A stretch of 39,318 bases of DNA, taken from positions 1 through 39,318 of the forward strand of contig NZ_QICD01000022.1 of the NCBI RefSeq assembly GCF_003726035.1, read 5' to 3'. The position numbers and the translations under genes are program-made. Source of the DNA: Paraeggerthella hongkongensis (GTDB lineage Bacteria; Actinomycetota; Coriobacteriia; Coriobacteriales; Eggerthellaceae). Shown piece by piece: positions 15,967-23,677 of the stretch. The notes beneath the pieces are model-generated. The model had not been told where the DNA came from. It searched no databases and saw nothing but the letters and a program-made list of their open reading frames with translations. Positions within the stretch are counted from its first letter, which is position 1; every line of letters starts with the position of its first letter.

Positions 15967-16860
15967 ATGACGTTTGAACCGATTTGGGGCTCCATCATCG
16001 CATGGTACCTGTTCCTCGCCGGTCTCGGCGGCGGCGCGTTCGTCACCTCCGCCTTCTTGGGCTGGCGTCATCCCGAGGCGGTGAACATGCGCAAGATCGG
16101 CCACATTGTGGCGCCGGTTGCCGTGATCATCGGTTTGGTTTTGCTGATGTTCGACGCGGAGGGCGGCCTGCATAACCCGCTGCGCTTCGCCTTGCTGCTC
16201 ACGAACTTCGGTTCCGTGATGACCTGGGGCGTGGTGTTTTTGGCCGGGTTCACGGTGCTTGCCTTGGTGGCGCTTCTGCTGGACATCCTGAAGAAGCATG
16301 TGCCGGTGTGGCTCGACATCGCGGGCACGGTGTTCGGCGTGGCCGTGGCCATGTACACGGGCGCTCTGCTGGGCGTGTGCAAGACGTTCCCCTTGTGGAA
16401 CAACGCGCTGCTGCCCATCTTGTTCTTGGTGTCGGCTTTGTCGGCTGGCGCGGCGTCTGTGCTGCTCATCAGCATCGTGAAGCATGCCGACGAGTTCAAC
16501 CGCGTGGGCGTGCTCAAGAAGTTCCACTTCTGCCTGCCCATCATCGAGCTGGTTTTGGTGGCAGCGCTGTTGTTCATCACGTCGAGCAACTCGGTTGCGG
16601 GCTGGAACTCGGTGGTCAGCTTGGTGTCCGGCGGATACGCGGCGCTGTTCTGGTTCGGCTTGGTGCTGATCGGCCTGGTGATCCCCACCGCTTTGGAAAC
16701 CTGGCTGCTGTTCTTCAGTCCGAAGGAGTTCGAGGAAAGCCGCAAAGCGCATTGGATCAGCTTCGGCTCCGATGCGGGCGTGCTCGTAGGCGGCTTCCTG
16801 CTGCGCTACCTGATCGTGGTGGCGGCGCTGCCGGTTACGATGGTCGTGCCTATGCTGTAA
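15967..16860 (+). CDS. NrfD/PsrC-type membrane anchor subunit
   Basis: 297 residues with about eight or nine hydrophobic spans, starting after a short lead (WGSIIAWYLFLAGLGGGAFV is the first span). The GxGxGAF-like turn in the first helix is typical of NrfD/PsrC quinol-binding subunits. It begins 6 nt after the Fe-S subunit stop and completes the three-part complex. It is expected to exchange electrons with menaquinone. Confidence 0.9.
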   Translation: MTFEPIWGSIIAWYLFLAGLGGGAFVTSAFLGWRHPEAVNMRKIGHIVAPVAVIIGLVLLMFDAEGGLHNPLRFALLLTNFGSVMTWGVVFLAGFTVLALVALLLDILKKHVPVWLDIAGTVFGVAVAMYTGALLGVCKTFPLWNNALLPILFLVSALSAGAASVLLISIVKHADEFNRVGVLKKFHFCLPIIELVLVAALLFITSSNSVAGWNSVVSLVSGGYAALFWFGLVLIGLVIPTALETWLLFFSPKEFEESRKAHWISFGSDAGVLVGGFLLRYLIVVAALPVTMVVPML

Positions 16861-16888
16861 GCAGGATCCGACAACCTTGCTTGTTGAC

Positions 16889-16913
16889 GCGCCGCCCCCT
16901 TTCGGGGCGGCGC
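16889..16913 (+). terminator. Terminator of the Psr-type operon
   Basis: A 10-bp GC stem (GCGCCGCCCC with its complement) and CTTTC loop, 28 nt after the NrfD stop. The trailing bases (TCTGCGT) are only weakly U-rich. Confidence 0.75.
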
Positions 16914-17058
16914 TCTGCGTGGTGCTGTCGGCAGGGAGGCATGCTGATGGGGGGCATTCGGCTTCGTCCTGGCCTTTCGGGTTTTGAAGCGCTTGGCGTT
17001 GTCGGCGCAACGTGCGTGCCGGGGAGCAATCGAGCGAAAAATTATCCCAGCTGTTCGA

Positions 17059-17207
17059 TTTCTGCTAAAAAATTGCGTTTGCGAACGATTTGGAGAGGCT
17101 TTTAGAATAGAACTAAAACAGTCATTGAATAAAAGAGCAGGTCAAAGAAACGTACATGAAGTTATTCTTGAAAAAGATCATTCGCAAACGTAATTTTTCA
17201 GCAGAAA
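17059..17207. repeat. 149-bp element with 31-nt imperfect terminal inverted repeats, MITE-like
   Basis: Arms 17059-17089 and 17177-17207 match in inverted orientation at 28 of 31 positions. The 87-bp interior is AT-rich, unlike the surrounding DNA, and has no convincing gene. No target-site duplication is obvious. It fills much of the 445-bp gap between the NrfD gene and the DUF559-like gene. It could be a non-autonomous transposon remnant or a structured leader. Confidence 0.45.
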
Positions 17208-17270
17208 CAGGCATTGGATTCAAATTTGTAACATGGCGCTAGGCTTCGTTCCAGAGTATGATGGAAAATA

Positions 17271-17295
17271 TATAACTTTATAACATATAGTTATA
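17271..17295. promoter_or_regulatory. AT-rich dyad before the DUF559-like gene
   Basis: TATAACT (17271-17277) and AGTTATA (17289-17295) form a perfect 7-bp dyad with an 11-nt spacer, ending 10 nt before the start codon and abutting the ribosome site. It may be an operator or a hairpin that masks translation. Confidence 0.4.
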
Positions 17296-17305
17296 GGAGG
17301 CGATC

Positions 17306-18262
17306 ATGGATCCTGTGCTAGGGCATGAATCTGCTCTGGAGTATTGGCGTTCCGTACGCGTGGGATCGCGTCATTTTCGCACGGTCGCTCACGCTCGAAA
17401 ACTCCTTGCCGCTCCTCCGAACGTCAAGGACCTTGCAGGTCCTGGTCCTTGGTGGCTTGCTCGTCCGCTTCATGTGCTGGTGGGCAATGCCGGGGCTCGC
17501 CGAACGTCCGAACAGGTGAAAAGCCATATTTGGGCATTGCCGGTGCCAAAGGGGGCGGTGCTTGATACGCAGAACGGATTTTGCGTGACGTCGCCTGAAT
17601 TCACGTTTTTGCTGATGAGCGAGAGGATGGGGCTGATCGATCTTGTGAAGGTTGGCTTCGAGCTTTGTGGTTCGTACGATCTTTCGGCAGGGACGGTTCG
17701 CCCTTGCCAGCCCTTGACCACGGTGGCGAAACTGAGAACGTTCGTCGTGGAGGCAAGTCATGCCCGCGGTCGGAAGAAAGCGCTTCGTGCCTTGAGGTTC
17801 GTCATCGATGGGTCGGCTTCTCCGCGCGAAACCGTCCTTGCCATGTTGCTGTGCCTTCCCTACAAGCTGGGCGGCTACGGGATCGAGCTGCCGGTTTTGA
17901 ACTGCCGTATCGATGTGCCTGCCCGTGCCAGAAGCGTGTCCTCAAAGCAGTTTTATCGTTGTGATTTGTATTGGCCTCGAGCGAACCTAGCCCTTGAATA
18001 CGACAGCGACCAGGAGCATCTTGGTTCTAAAAACGCTGCAAGCGATTCTGCTCGACGGATTGCGCTCGATGCGCTTGGGGTCGACGTGGTCACGGTGACC
18101 ACGCTGCAAATTGCCAGTCGCGAAGAGATGGAGAGAATCGCGATCCATGTATCGCGATGTTTGGGCAAGCGGCTGCAATGTCCGGGGTCGGCGTTTGCGG
18201 TTGCCAATCTTCGGTTGCGCACGGAGCTTCTGGGCCGACTGCCGGAGAAGTCGGCATCGTGA
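17306..18262 (+). CDS. DUF559-like PD-(D/E)xK nuclease-fold protein
   Basis: 318 residues. ATG 17306 has AGGAGG 6-7 nt upstream. The N-terminal half resembles the AbiEi-like N-terminal arrangement seen in actinobacterial proteins of this type. The C-terminal half has SPRETVLAMLLCLP (E175), CDLYWPRANLALEYDSDQEH (D220, E231) and LGVDVVTVTTLQI, which fit the E...D...ExD pattern of DUF559/Vsr-like folds. In place of the usual catalytic Lys there is Y232-D233, so nuclease activity is uncertain. No partner toxin or methylase gene is adjacent. Such proteins are widespread as single accessory genes in this lineage; function unknown. Confidence 0.55.
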   Translation: MDPVLGHESALEYWRSVRVGSRHFRTVAHARKLLAAPPNVKDLAGPGPWWLARPLHVLVGNAGARRTSEQVKSHIWALPVPKGAVLDTQNGFCVTSPEFTFLLMSERMGLIDLVKVGFELCGSYDLSAGTVRPCQPLTTVAKLRTFVVEASHARGRKKALRALRFVIDGSASPRETVLAMLLCLPYKLGGYGIELPVLNCRIDVPARARSVSSKQFYRCDLYWPRANLALEYDSDQEHLGSKNAASDSARRIALDALGVDVVTVTTLQIASREEMERIAIHVSRCLGKRLQCPGSAFAVANLRLRTELLGRLPEKSAS

Positions 18263-18376
18263 GCCTTCGGTCGTCCCGTTCGGTTGCGCGCGGCGGTCGT
18301 CGCGCTATTGTCTATGGTCTGCTGAGTGGCGTCGGATCGTGTTGGACCGCTTTGGGCAATGTAAGATTATTTTCGC

Positions 18377-19594
18377 TTGATTACCCTTATAATAGGAAGC
18401 TTCGAAAGAGAGGGCGATATCAACAGCACGACAGCATATGAACGCGAGTGGTCCCCGGCAGGCATTGCCCTGTCATTCGTGCTTGCTGCTTTTGGGCTGT
18501 GCTTGCGCGCCGATAACCAGCTGCTTGCGGTGTACGGCCTTGAAGGGGTCGCTGGTCTGTTCGCATGCTCGTTTCTCATAGGCGTTGTTTTGCTGTGCAT
18601 GGTCATCCTTGTTTCCTCCCATGACGAGGAGCGGCGGCGTTGGTCGATAGGCGTTGGGCTATGTGCCAGCATCGTAGGCGTGGTGTTCGCCTTGCTGATC
18701 AACATTGCTCCGATTGCCGTGTGCGCCGCAGGTTCCGGAGTGTTTCTGGGATTTGGGCTTACCTGCTTGCTGCGCCAATGGGGTCGCTACTATCGATTGT
18801 TCACCTATCGCGGGGCGCTGCTGAACACGTCGCTTTCGTTTTTGGCGGCATCATGCTGGTGGTTTGCGATGGAGTTTGCGGGTACGCCGTTTCTGTTCTG
18901 CCTGGGTCTTTTGGTTTTGGCGGTGTGCGGGGGGCTGCCCCTTCTTGCCCGGGAGATCGTGGTGGCCGACGAGGTCCGCGCGGGGCTTCGCGACGAATAT
19001 GCTCCTCCGAAACCCATTTCCACCATGTCGCAAGCTATGCGCAATGGGTGGGCCGCCGTCTTGGGCCTTATGTTCAATTTCTTCATGGTCGGGGCAACGT
19101 TCTGGCCGTATGCCGGCGGGCTGGCGGTAACGAGTCTGTCTCCGAAGCCTTTGGCGTACGTGCTTGTGGTCGCGGTGATCTGGTGGGTTGTTTCCCGTGC
19201 CCGGGGGGTTGTCGGCGGGATCATGAAGTCGTTTTACCACATTGCGCTTCCTGTATCGGCGGTCGTGCTGTTGGCGCGCCCGCTTCTGGACTCGATCGAC
19301 GTCCTGCAAGGCACTGTCGTGCCTTACGTGTTTTCGTATCTGGGAGTGACCGTATTCAATATCTTGGGTTTGGTGGTTTTATTCTGGACTGCGAAAAGCT
19401 CGGAAGTTGGTTTCTCGCGCGTGTTCGCTATGTTCTGTGCCAGTTGTGCGGCCAGCGTGGCGGCGGGCATGGTGGCGTTCCAGCTGTTGGGGGATGGCGC
19501 TGGGGTCGTTTCGCTTGCCATGCTGGGTATCTATCTGGTGCTTGTTTTGCTTGACCAGATCAGGGGTCACGTGTCTCGTTCGGTGGCGGGGTAA
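18377..19594 (+). CDS. LuxR-type multi-pass membrane sensor domain lacking the HTH
   Basis: Up to 405 residues with about 11-12 hydrophobic spans (GIALSFVLAAFGLCL, FLIGVVLLCMVILVS, FNFFMVGATFWPYAG, LAYVLVVAVIWWVVS and others). The pattern matches the membrane half of Eggerthellaceae LuxR regulators such as the one at 5633-7222. The protein ends in ...LVLVLLDQIRGHVSRSVAG, where a GerE helix-turn-helix would normally follow. I see no such domain in any frame up to the ferritin gene. The start is unclear: TTG 18377 is the first usable codon, but a good -10 (TATAAT, 18388-18393) lies inside that stretch, and the best ribosome site (AGAGAGGG) precedes an ATC at 18419. A sensor or transporter role is inferred. 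Confidence 0.65.
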   Translation: MITLIIGSFEREGDINSTTAYEREWSPAGIALSFVLAAFGLCLRADNQLLAVYGLEGVAGLFACSFLIGVVLLCMVILVSSHDEERRRWSIGVGLCASIVGVVFALLINIAPIAVCAAGSGVFLGFGLTCLLRQWGRYYRLFTYRGALLNTSLSFLAASCWWFAMEFAGTPFLFCLGLLVLAVCGGLPLLAREIVVADEVRAGLRDEYAPPKPISTMSQAMRNGWAAVLGLMFNFFMVGATFWPYAGGLAVTSLSPKPLAYVLVVAVIWWVVSRARGVVGGIMKSFYHIALPVSAVVLLARPLLDSIDVLQGTVVPYVFSYLGVTVFNILGLVVLFWTAKSSEVGFSRVFAMFCASCAASVAAGMVAFQLLGDGAGVVSLAMLGIYLVLVLLDQIRGHVSRSVAG

Positions 19595-19799
19595 GGCCCA
19601 AGCTCGAATCAGCCGCTGCTCTACAGAAAGGTGGTCGGCTGTTCTTGACCAGCTGCCCTTATGCAAGGGCTCGGCCTTGCGCACTCTGTGGATTCGATCC
19701 GATAACGATGTTGCAAATGATTGATCAGAGGTATCATAAAAAGCAGATGAACAGGAGCGCTGCTTTGCAGTGCTCGCAGCTACAAAGGAGGAGAGTTCC

Positions 19800-20315
19800 A
19801 TGGATGCACGGGTTTACGAACTTTTGAATGACCAGATCAACAAAGAACTGTATTCGGCGTATCTGTACCTGTCTTTTGCTGATTACTATGAGGAAGAAGG
19901 CCTGGAGGGCTTCGCCAATTGGTACGAGATTCAGGCCCAGGAAGAGCGCGACCATGCGATGATCTTCCGCAACTATCTGCATGAGAACGGCCAGAAGGTG
20001 AAGCTGTTGGCAATCGACCAGCCCGACAAGACGTTCTCTTCTTATCTGGAGCCGTTGGAGGCTGCTCTCGAGCATGAGAAGTACGTGACCAGCCTTATCA
20101 ACGACATCTACAGCGCTGCTGCCGATGCGAAGGACTACCGCACGATGAAGTTCCTCGATTGGTTCATCGAGGAACAGCAGGAGGAAGAGGACAACGCGGA
20201 CAAGATGATCACGCGCATGAAGCTGTTCGGCTCCGATGCCAAGGCTCTTTATGACCTGGATCAGGAGAACGCTGCTCGTGTGTACAGCACGCCGTCGCCG
20301 TTGGCTAACGCGTAA
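19800..20315 (+). CDS. ftnA: Ferritin (non-haem iron storage)
   Basis: 171 residues. ATG 19800 has AAAGGAGG 8 nt upstream. The four-helix ferritin pattern is clear: NKELYSAYLYLSFADYYEEEG (E16), EIQAQEERDHAMIF with the ferroxidase Glu and His, and WFIEEQQEEEDNADKMI in the last helix. It lacks the haem methionine context of bacterioferritin. Ferritin oxidises and stores iron in a 24-subunit shell and protects against peroxide. Encoded alone, with its own terminator. No Fur or DtxR box was recognised upstream. Confidence 0.93.
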   Translation: MDARVYELLNDQINKELYSAYLYLSFADYYEEEGLEGFANWYEIQAQEERDHAMIFRNYLHENGQKVKLLAIDQPDKTFSSYLEPLEAALEHEKYVTSLINDIYSAAADAKDYRTMKFLDWFIEEQQEEEDNADKMITRMKLFGSDAKALYDLDQENAARVYSTPSPLANA

Positions 20316-20342
20316 GTTTCCGGATCTCGATCTTGCTTGACG

Positions 20343-20368
20343 CGCCCCTGCTTCGGCAGGGGCGTTTT
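20343..20368 (+). terminator. Ferritin terminator
   Basis: CGCCCCTGC, TTCG tetraloop, GCAGGGGCG, then TTTT: a textbook intrinsic terminator 27 nt after the ferritin stop. Confidence 0.95.
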
Positions 20369-20497
20369 GCGTGTTGGGGTAGGGGCGCAGCGCCAGGGTC
20401 GGGCGAGGGCCTGCGTTGCCCCTCTCATCGCAAAGCTGAAGCGACCCTTTCGGCTTTCAGGGCCTCTTTGCCGTTGTTGGTTGATGCCGAGCGGAGG

Positions 20498-21385
20498 CTA
20501 TACTTTTCCTAGATACTCCCAGAACAAACGAGCCGATGACGAAAGGGGCGCTCCCTTGCGTTTGATCGCGTACGTTCCGAACGTGTCGTTGTGGCCCAGA
20601 TGGACGGGTTTTGGCTCTGCGGTTTTTCGGTCAGGCGCGTGAACCCTTTTAGGGAACCCGAAATAGAAAGCGTTCTGCTCTATTGCGGTTCGAACGAGGA
20701 GGTCTTTGTTCGATGAGGTCAGTATGATATTGGGGTGCACGTTTGCGGCTTCGCATGATTCAGCGAAGTATCGATGCAGGTGATCTCGTTTTCCGAACGT
20801 AACGAACTGCTGTTGATCCAAATCTTCAATCGAGAGTTCGTCGCGATTGCTCAGAGGGCTGCCTTTCGGAACGAATACATGGATCCCCGTATCGACTACG
20901 AGCATGATATCGAATTCGTGCAAGTATTTTGGCGCGGAGCCTACGAGACTTATATCGGATTCTCCGGTTCGCACCATGTCGATGGCTGTATCCGTATTCA
21001 CTTCTTCTATTGACAGCAGCACTTCGGGACGCATTGTCCGAAACGAATCAAAGGCCCTGTTCGGCAACGATAATGCGGCACCGTGCACGGTTGCTACGGC
21101 AAGCGTTTGCTTGTAAGTCGAGGCTTCATGAGCGGCGGAGTGCCGTTGCTCGAAATCCTGATACGCCTGCACTATCGGAAGCGCTTCGTTGCGGATGCGC
21201 ATTCCTGCTTCGGTAAGTTCGAGCCGATTGTCCTTCGTTGCCAGAAGCGTTGTCCTAAGCTCGTGTTCCAAGTTTCGAACGGCTTTGCTCAGCGCTTGCC
21301 GCGATATGAAAAGCTCGTCGGATGCTTTTGTGAAGTTGCCCTCTCGCGCGACGACAATGAAGTATTCAAGTTGCCGAATATCCAC
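20498..21385 (-). CDS. LysR-family transcriptional regulator
   Basis: 295 residues, full length for the family. The N-terminal winged helix-turn-helix is clear (MDIRQLEYFIVVAREGNFTK, then ASDELFISRQALSKAVRNLE). The rest is the periplasmic-binding-protein-like effector domain. It is divergent from the Tat flavoprotein at 21637 with a 251-bp gap, the classical arrangement for a LysR activator of its neighbour. A T-N11-A dyad at 21442-21460 is its likely site. The effector is probably the flavoprotein's substrate, unidentified. Confidence 0.92.
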   Translation of the reverse strand: MDIRQLEYFIVVAREGNFTKASDELFISRQALSKAVRNLEHELRTTLLATKDNRLELTEAGMRIRNEALPIVQAYQDFEQRHSAAHEASTYKQTLAVATVHGAALSLPNRAFDSFRTMRPEVLLSIEEVNTDTAIDMVRTGESDISLVGSAPKYLHEFDIMLVVDTGIHVFVPKGSPLSNRDELSIEDLDQQQFVTFGKRDHLHRYFAESCEAANVHPNIILTSSNKDLLVRTAIEQNAFYFGFPKRVHAPDRKTAEPKPVHLGHNDTFGTYAIKRKGAPLSSSARLFWEYLGKV

Positions 21386-21441
21386 GGTTCCCTCCCCAGA
21401 ATCCGTTTGCGTGCTCGTCTCAGAATACCTCGCTTGCGCTT

Positions 21442-21460
21442 CCCTTGATACCTCGAAGGG
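21442..21460. promoter_or_regulatory. Candidate LysR binding site (T-N11-A dyad)
   Basis: CCCTT-N9-AAGGG, a perfect 5-bp dyad that satisfies T-N11-A (T445, A457 of 21xxx). It lies 57 nt before the LysR start, in the expected place for autorepression and activation of the divergent gene. Confidence 0.5.
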
Positions 21461-21636
21461 GCAAGTTCGGTATGCAGAAAGAGGTTGCAGGGGCGTAACT
21501 CGTTGCTGCTTTTCTCTTTATGGATGACGAACCTATGATGAAAGCGCTTGCAAGGGGCAGGCGGTTTTTTTGCTTTGGCGGAGATTGCGGAGACGCATAC
21601 GCGGAAGTGAATGCTAATTCTTAGGAGGGTACGTTC

Positions 21637-23385
21637 ATGGGTAAGAACCAGGGTTTTTCACGTCGTGATTTTCTTAAATTCGGTGCGGTGGGGGCTGCTG
21701 GCGCGGCTGCGGCGGGCATCGTGGGCTGTTCGCCTTCGGGTGGATCGTCCGGTGACGGCGTTGCGTCGTCTGCATCATCGAGCGGGGTTGTCAATTCCTC
21801 CGATGCCGTGATCAAATTGACGGATGCCATGCCGAAATGGTCGTTCATGGTTCCGCCTGCTCCTATTCCCGATGATCAAATAAGCGAAACCATCGAAAAC
21901 GACATCATTGTCGTAGGTGGCGGTATGGCTGGTTTCACCACGGCTGTTTCAGCGGCTGAGCAAGGAGCGAAGGTCACATTATTCAGTGCGGCAAGTGCCC
22001 CTATTTCTCGAGGCGGCTCCAATTATGCCAAAAATTCCAAAGTGATGGAGCAGCTTGGGATCGAGCCGTTCGATCCCGTTCCTTTTTATTACAACGAAAT
22101 GCGCGCTGCATCGTTCGCTGTCGACCAACGCAAGTGGATGCGTGGATACAATGAGTCCGAAGAAGCCATGAACTGGATGATCGATATAGCGCACGAAAGC
22201 GGCCTTGAAGTGATCATGGAGCGCGACAACACGTTCGACCATGGTCCCAATTATGCACACGCGTTCTCTACCGAGGGCAACAGCGCAATGGTTTCCACCG
22301 GTCAGCAGGGAGCGGTCGAAGCGCTTGAGGCCAAGGCAAAGGGGTATGGCGTAGAGATCATCTACGACACGAAGGCCGAGCAGCTTATCCGGGAAGACGA
22401 AGGGAAAGGCCGCGTGGTCGGCGTTGTGGCTTCCAAGATGGGCGATGGGAGCTACGTTAGGTTCGTTGCAAAGCAGGCGGTTGTGCTGGCTACCGGAGAC
22501 TACTCCACTGACAAGGAAATGCTTGCCTGTTATTGTCCTGAAGCTTTGAAATACGTGGGTTTCGAACAGGTTGAAACCGATTACAACACCAGTTTCCGTA
22601 TGGGTGGAATCTATGGAGGCGATGGTCAGAAGATGGGTCTTTGGGCCGGTGCTGCTTGGCAGCACGCATCGGCTGCGCCCATGTATCAAGGTGGTTGGGG
22701 AGGCAGCCATGAGCCTTGCGGTTTCCATATGGGCCTTAATGTGAACGCCCGAACGGAGCGCTACCAGCGTGAAGACATATCTGCTCCGTACAGCGCCCAT
22801 CATCTGCTTTCTCAGCCTGGAAATGTAGCCTATGGGATTTGGACGTCGAACTATCCGCAGGCCATCATTGATAAAGGCCATGAATGGTACCTGTTCGGGT
22901 CCGACTACACTCTTCCTGCCAAAACAGCTGAAGAGATGATCGAGATTTGGGAGCAAGGCATAGAAAAGGGCAAGTACGTCAAGGCCGACACGCTCGAGGA
23001 TTTGGCTGCGAAACTGAATCTGGACGCTTTGAAGCTCAAGGAAGTTGTTGCAAGGTACAACGAACTATGCGCCAAAGGCGTAGACGACGACTTCCATAAG
23101 AATCCTGATTTCTTGGTTGAAATAGAAGCTTCCGGGCCTTTTTACGCGGCGACCAACACGTGCACGTTCATGACGATCATGGGAGGCTTGCGCACCAGCG
23201 TTGATATGGAGGTTTGCGACGAGAACGACGAGCCTATTCCCGGGCTGTTCAATGTTGGGTGCATGGTAGGCGATATGTATGCAAACGAATACAACTTCGC
23301 TATTCCTGGGAATAGCTACGGCATCAATTGCTTGACGTTTGGTTATTTGCTGGGTCGCGATTTGGCTGCAGGCAAGTTCTCCTAG
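21637..23385 (+). CDS. Tat-exported FAD-dependent reductase, fumarate-reductase-like lipoprotein
   Basis: 582 residues. ATG 21637 has TAGGAGGG about 8 nt upstream. SRRDFLKFGAVGAAG (RR at 9-10) is a Tat signal and GIVGC gives a lipobox at C31, so the protein is probably membrane-tethered on the outside. A Ser/Gly linker follows. The FAD fold begins with DIIVVGGGMAGF (GGGMAGF at 94-100). The C-terminal FAD contact region has PGLFNVGCMVGDMYANEY then GNSYGINCLTFGYLLGRDLA, which replaces the HGxNRLGGN-type region of true fumarate reductases. There is no FMN-binding or haem domain and no adjacent cytochrome gene. It probably reduces a specific organic acceptor under control of the divergent LysR; the acceptor is unknown. 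Confidence 0.88.
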   Translation: MGKNQGFSRRDFLKFGAVGAAGAAAAGIVGCSPSGGSSGDGVASSASSSGVVNSSDAVIKLTDAMPKWSFMVPPAPIPDDQISETIENDIIVVGGGMAGFTTAVSAAEQGAKVTLFSAASAPISRGGSNYAKNSKVMEQLGIEPFDPVPFYYNEMRAASFAVDQRKWMRGYNESEEAMNWMIDIAHESGLEVIMERDNTFDHGPNYAHAFSTEGNSAMVSTGQQGAVEALEAKAKGYGVEIIYDTKAEQLIREDEGKGRVVGVVASKMGDGSYVRFVAKQAVVLATGDYSTDKEMLACYCPEALKYVGFEQVETDYNTSFRMGGIYGGDGQKMGLWAGAAWQHASAAPMYQGGWGGSHEPCGFHMGLNVNARTERYQREDISAPYSAHHLLSQPGNVAYGIWTSNYPQAIIDKGHEWYLFGSDYTLPAKTAEEMIEIWEQGIEKGKYVKADTLEDLAAKLNLDALKLKEVVARYNELCAKGVDDDFHKNPDFLVEIEASGPFYAATNTCTFMTIMGGLRTSVDMEVCDENDEPIPGLFNVGCMVGDMYANEYNFAIPGNSYGINCLTFGYLLGRDLAAGKFS

Positions 23386-23489
23386 CGGCTGCTGCCCGAC
23401 TGTGCGAAGCCCGCGAAATTCCAGCGACTTCGTCAGTGGCATGTATCGACTTTGGCGATCGACAGGGCGCGCCGATGCTCTCATTTTCC

Positions 23490-23526
23490 GGCGCGAAGCC
23501 TTCTCCTCCCTCCAAGGCTTCGCGCC
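23490..23526 (+). terminator. Hairpin after the flavoprotein gene, probable terminator
   Basis: A 13-bp perfect stem (GGCGCGAAGCCTT with its complement) and 11-nt loop, about 105 nt after the stop. The downstream bases are A-rich rather than U-rich, so termination efficiency is doubtful. Confidence 0.5.
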
Positions 23527-23576
23527 AAAATGAATAAAAACTTCTCTATTTTGCATATAGCTAAGAAGAACTGTTC

Positions 23577-23657
23577 CCTAACGAGCAAGGGTCCGTTAGG
23601 TAACAATTTCGTTGTTCACCTGCACAAAAACCCTGGAAAGGGTTCGCTTTTAGGGTA
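23577..23657. repeat. Cluster of short dyads upstream of the candidate RNA
   Basis: CCTAACG (23577-23583) pairs with CGTTAGG (23594-23600); AACAA and TTGTT follow around 23602-23616; AACCC/GGGTT and CTTTT/AAAAG dyads occupy 23629-23662. AAGGGT or TAGGGT recurs three times. The block directly precedes the putative promoter at 23666-23671, so these may be regulator sites. Confidence 0.3.
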
Positions 23658-23665
23658 AAAGAGAG

Positions 23666-23671
23666 TACAAT
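23666..23671 (+). promoter_or_regulatory. Candidate -10 element of the structured RNA
   Basis: TACAAT, with a weak TTCGCT at -35 (23643-23648, 17-nt spacer). A start 7 nt downstream falls at 23678, immediately before the closing stem of the predicted RNA. Confidence 0.4.
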
Positions 23672-23677
23672 CGCGGT

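Noticed and set aside
20640-20660. AACCCTTTTAGGG dyad resembling the LuxR-site pattern
   Set aside because: It is inside the LysR coding region, encodes conserved-looking residues and lacks the TACCCTCTTTG core.
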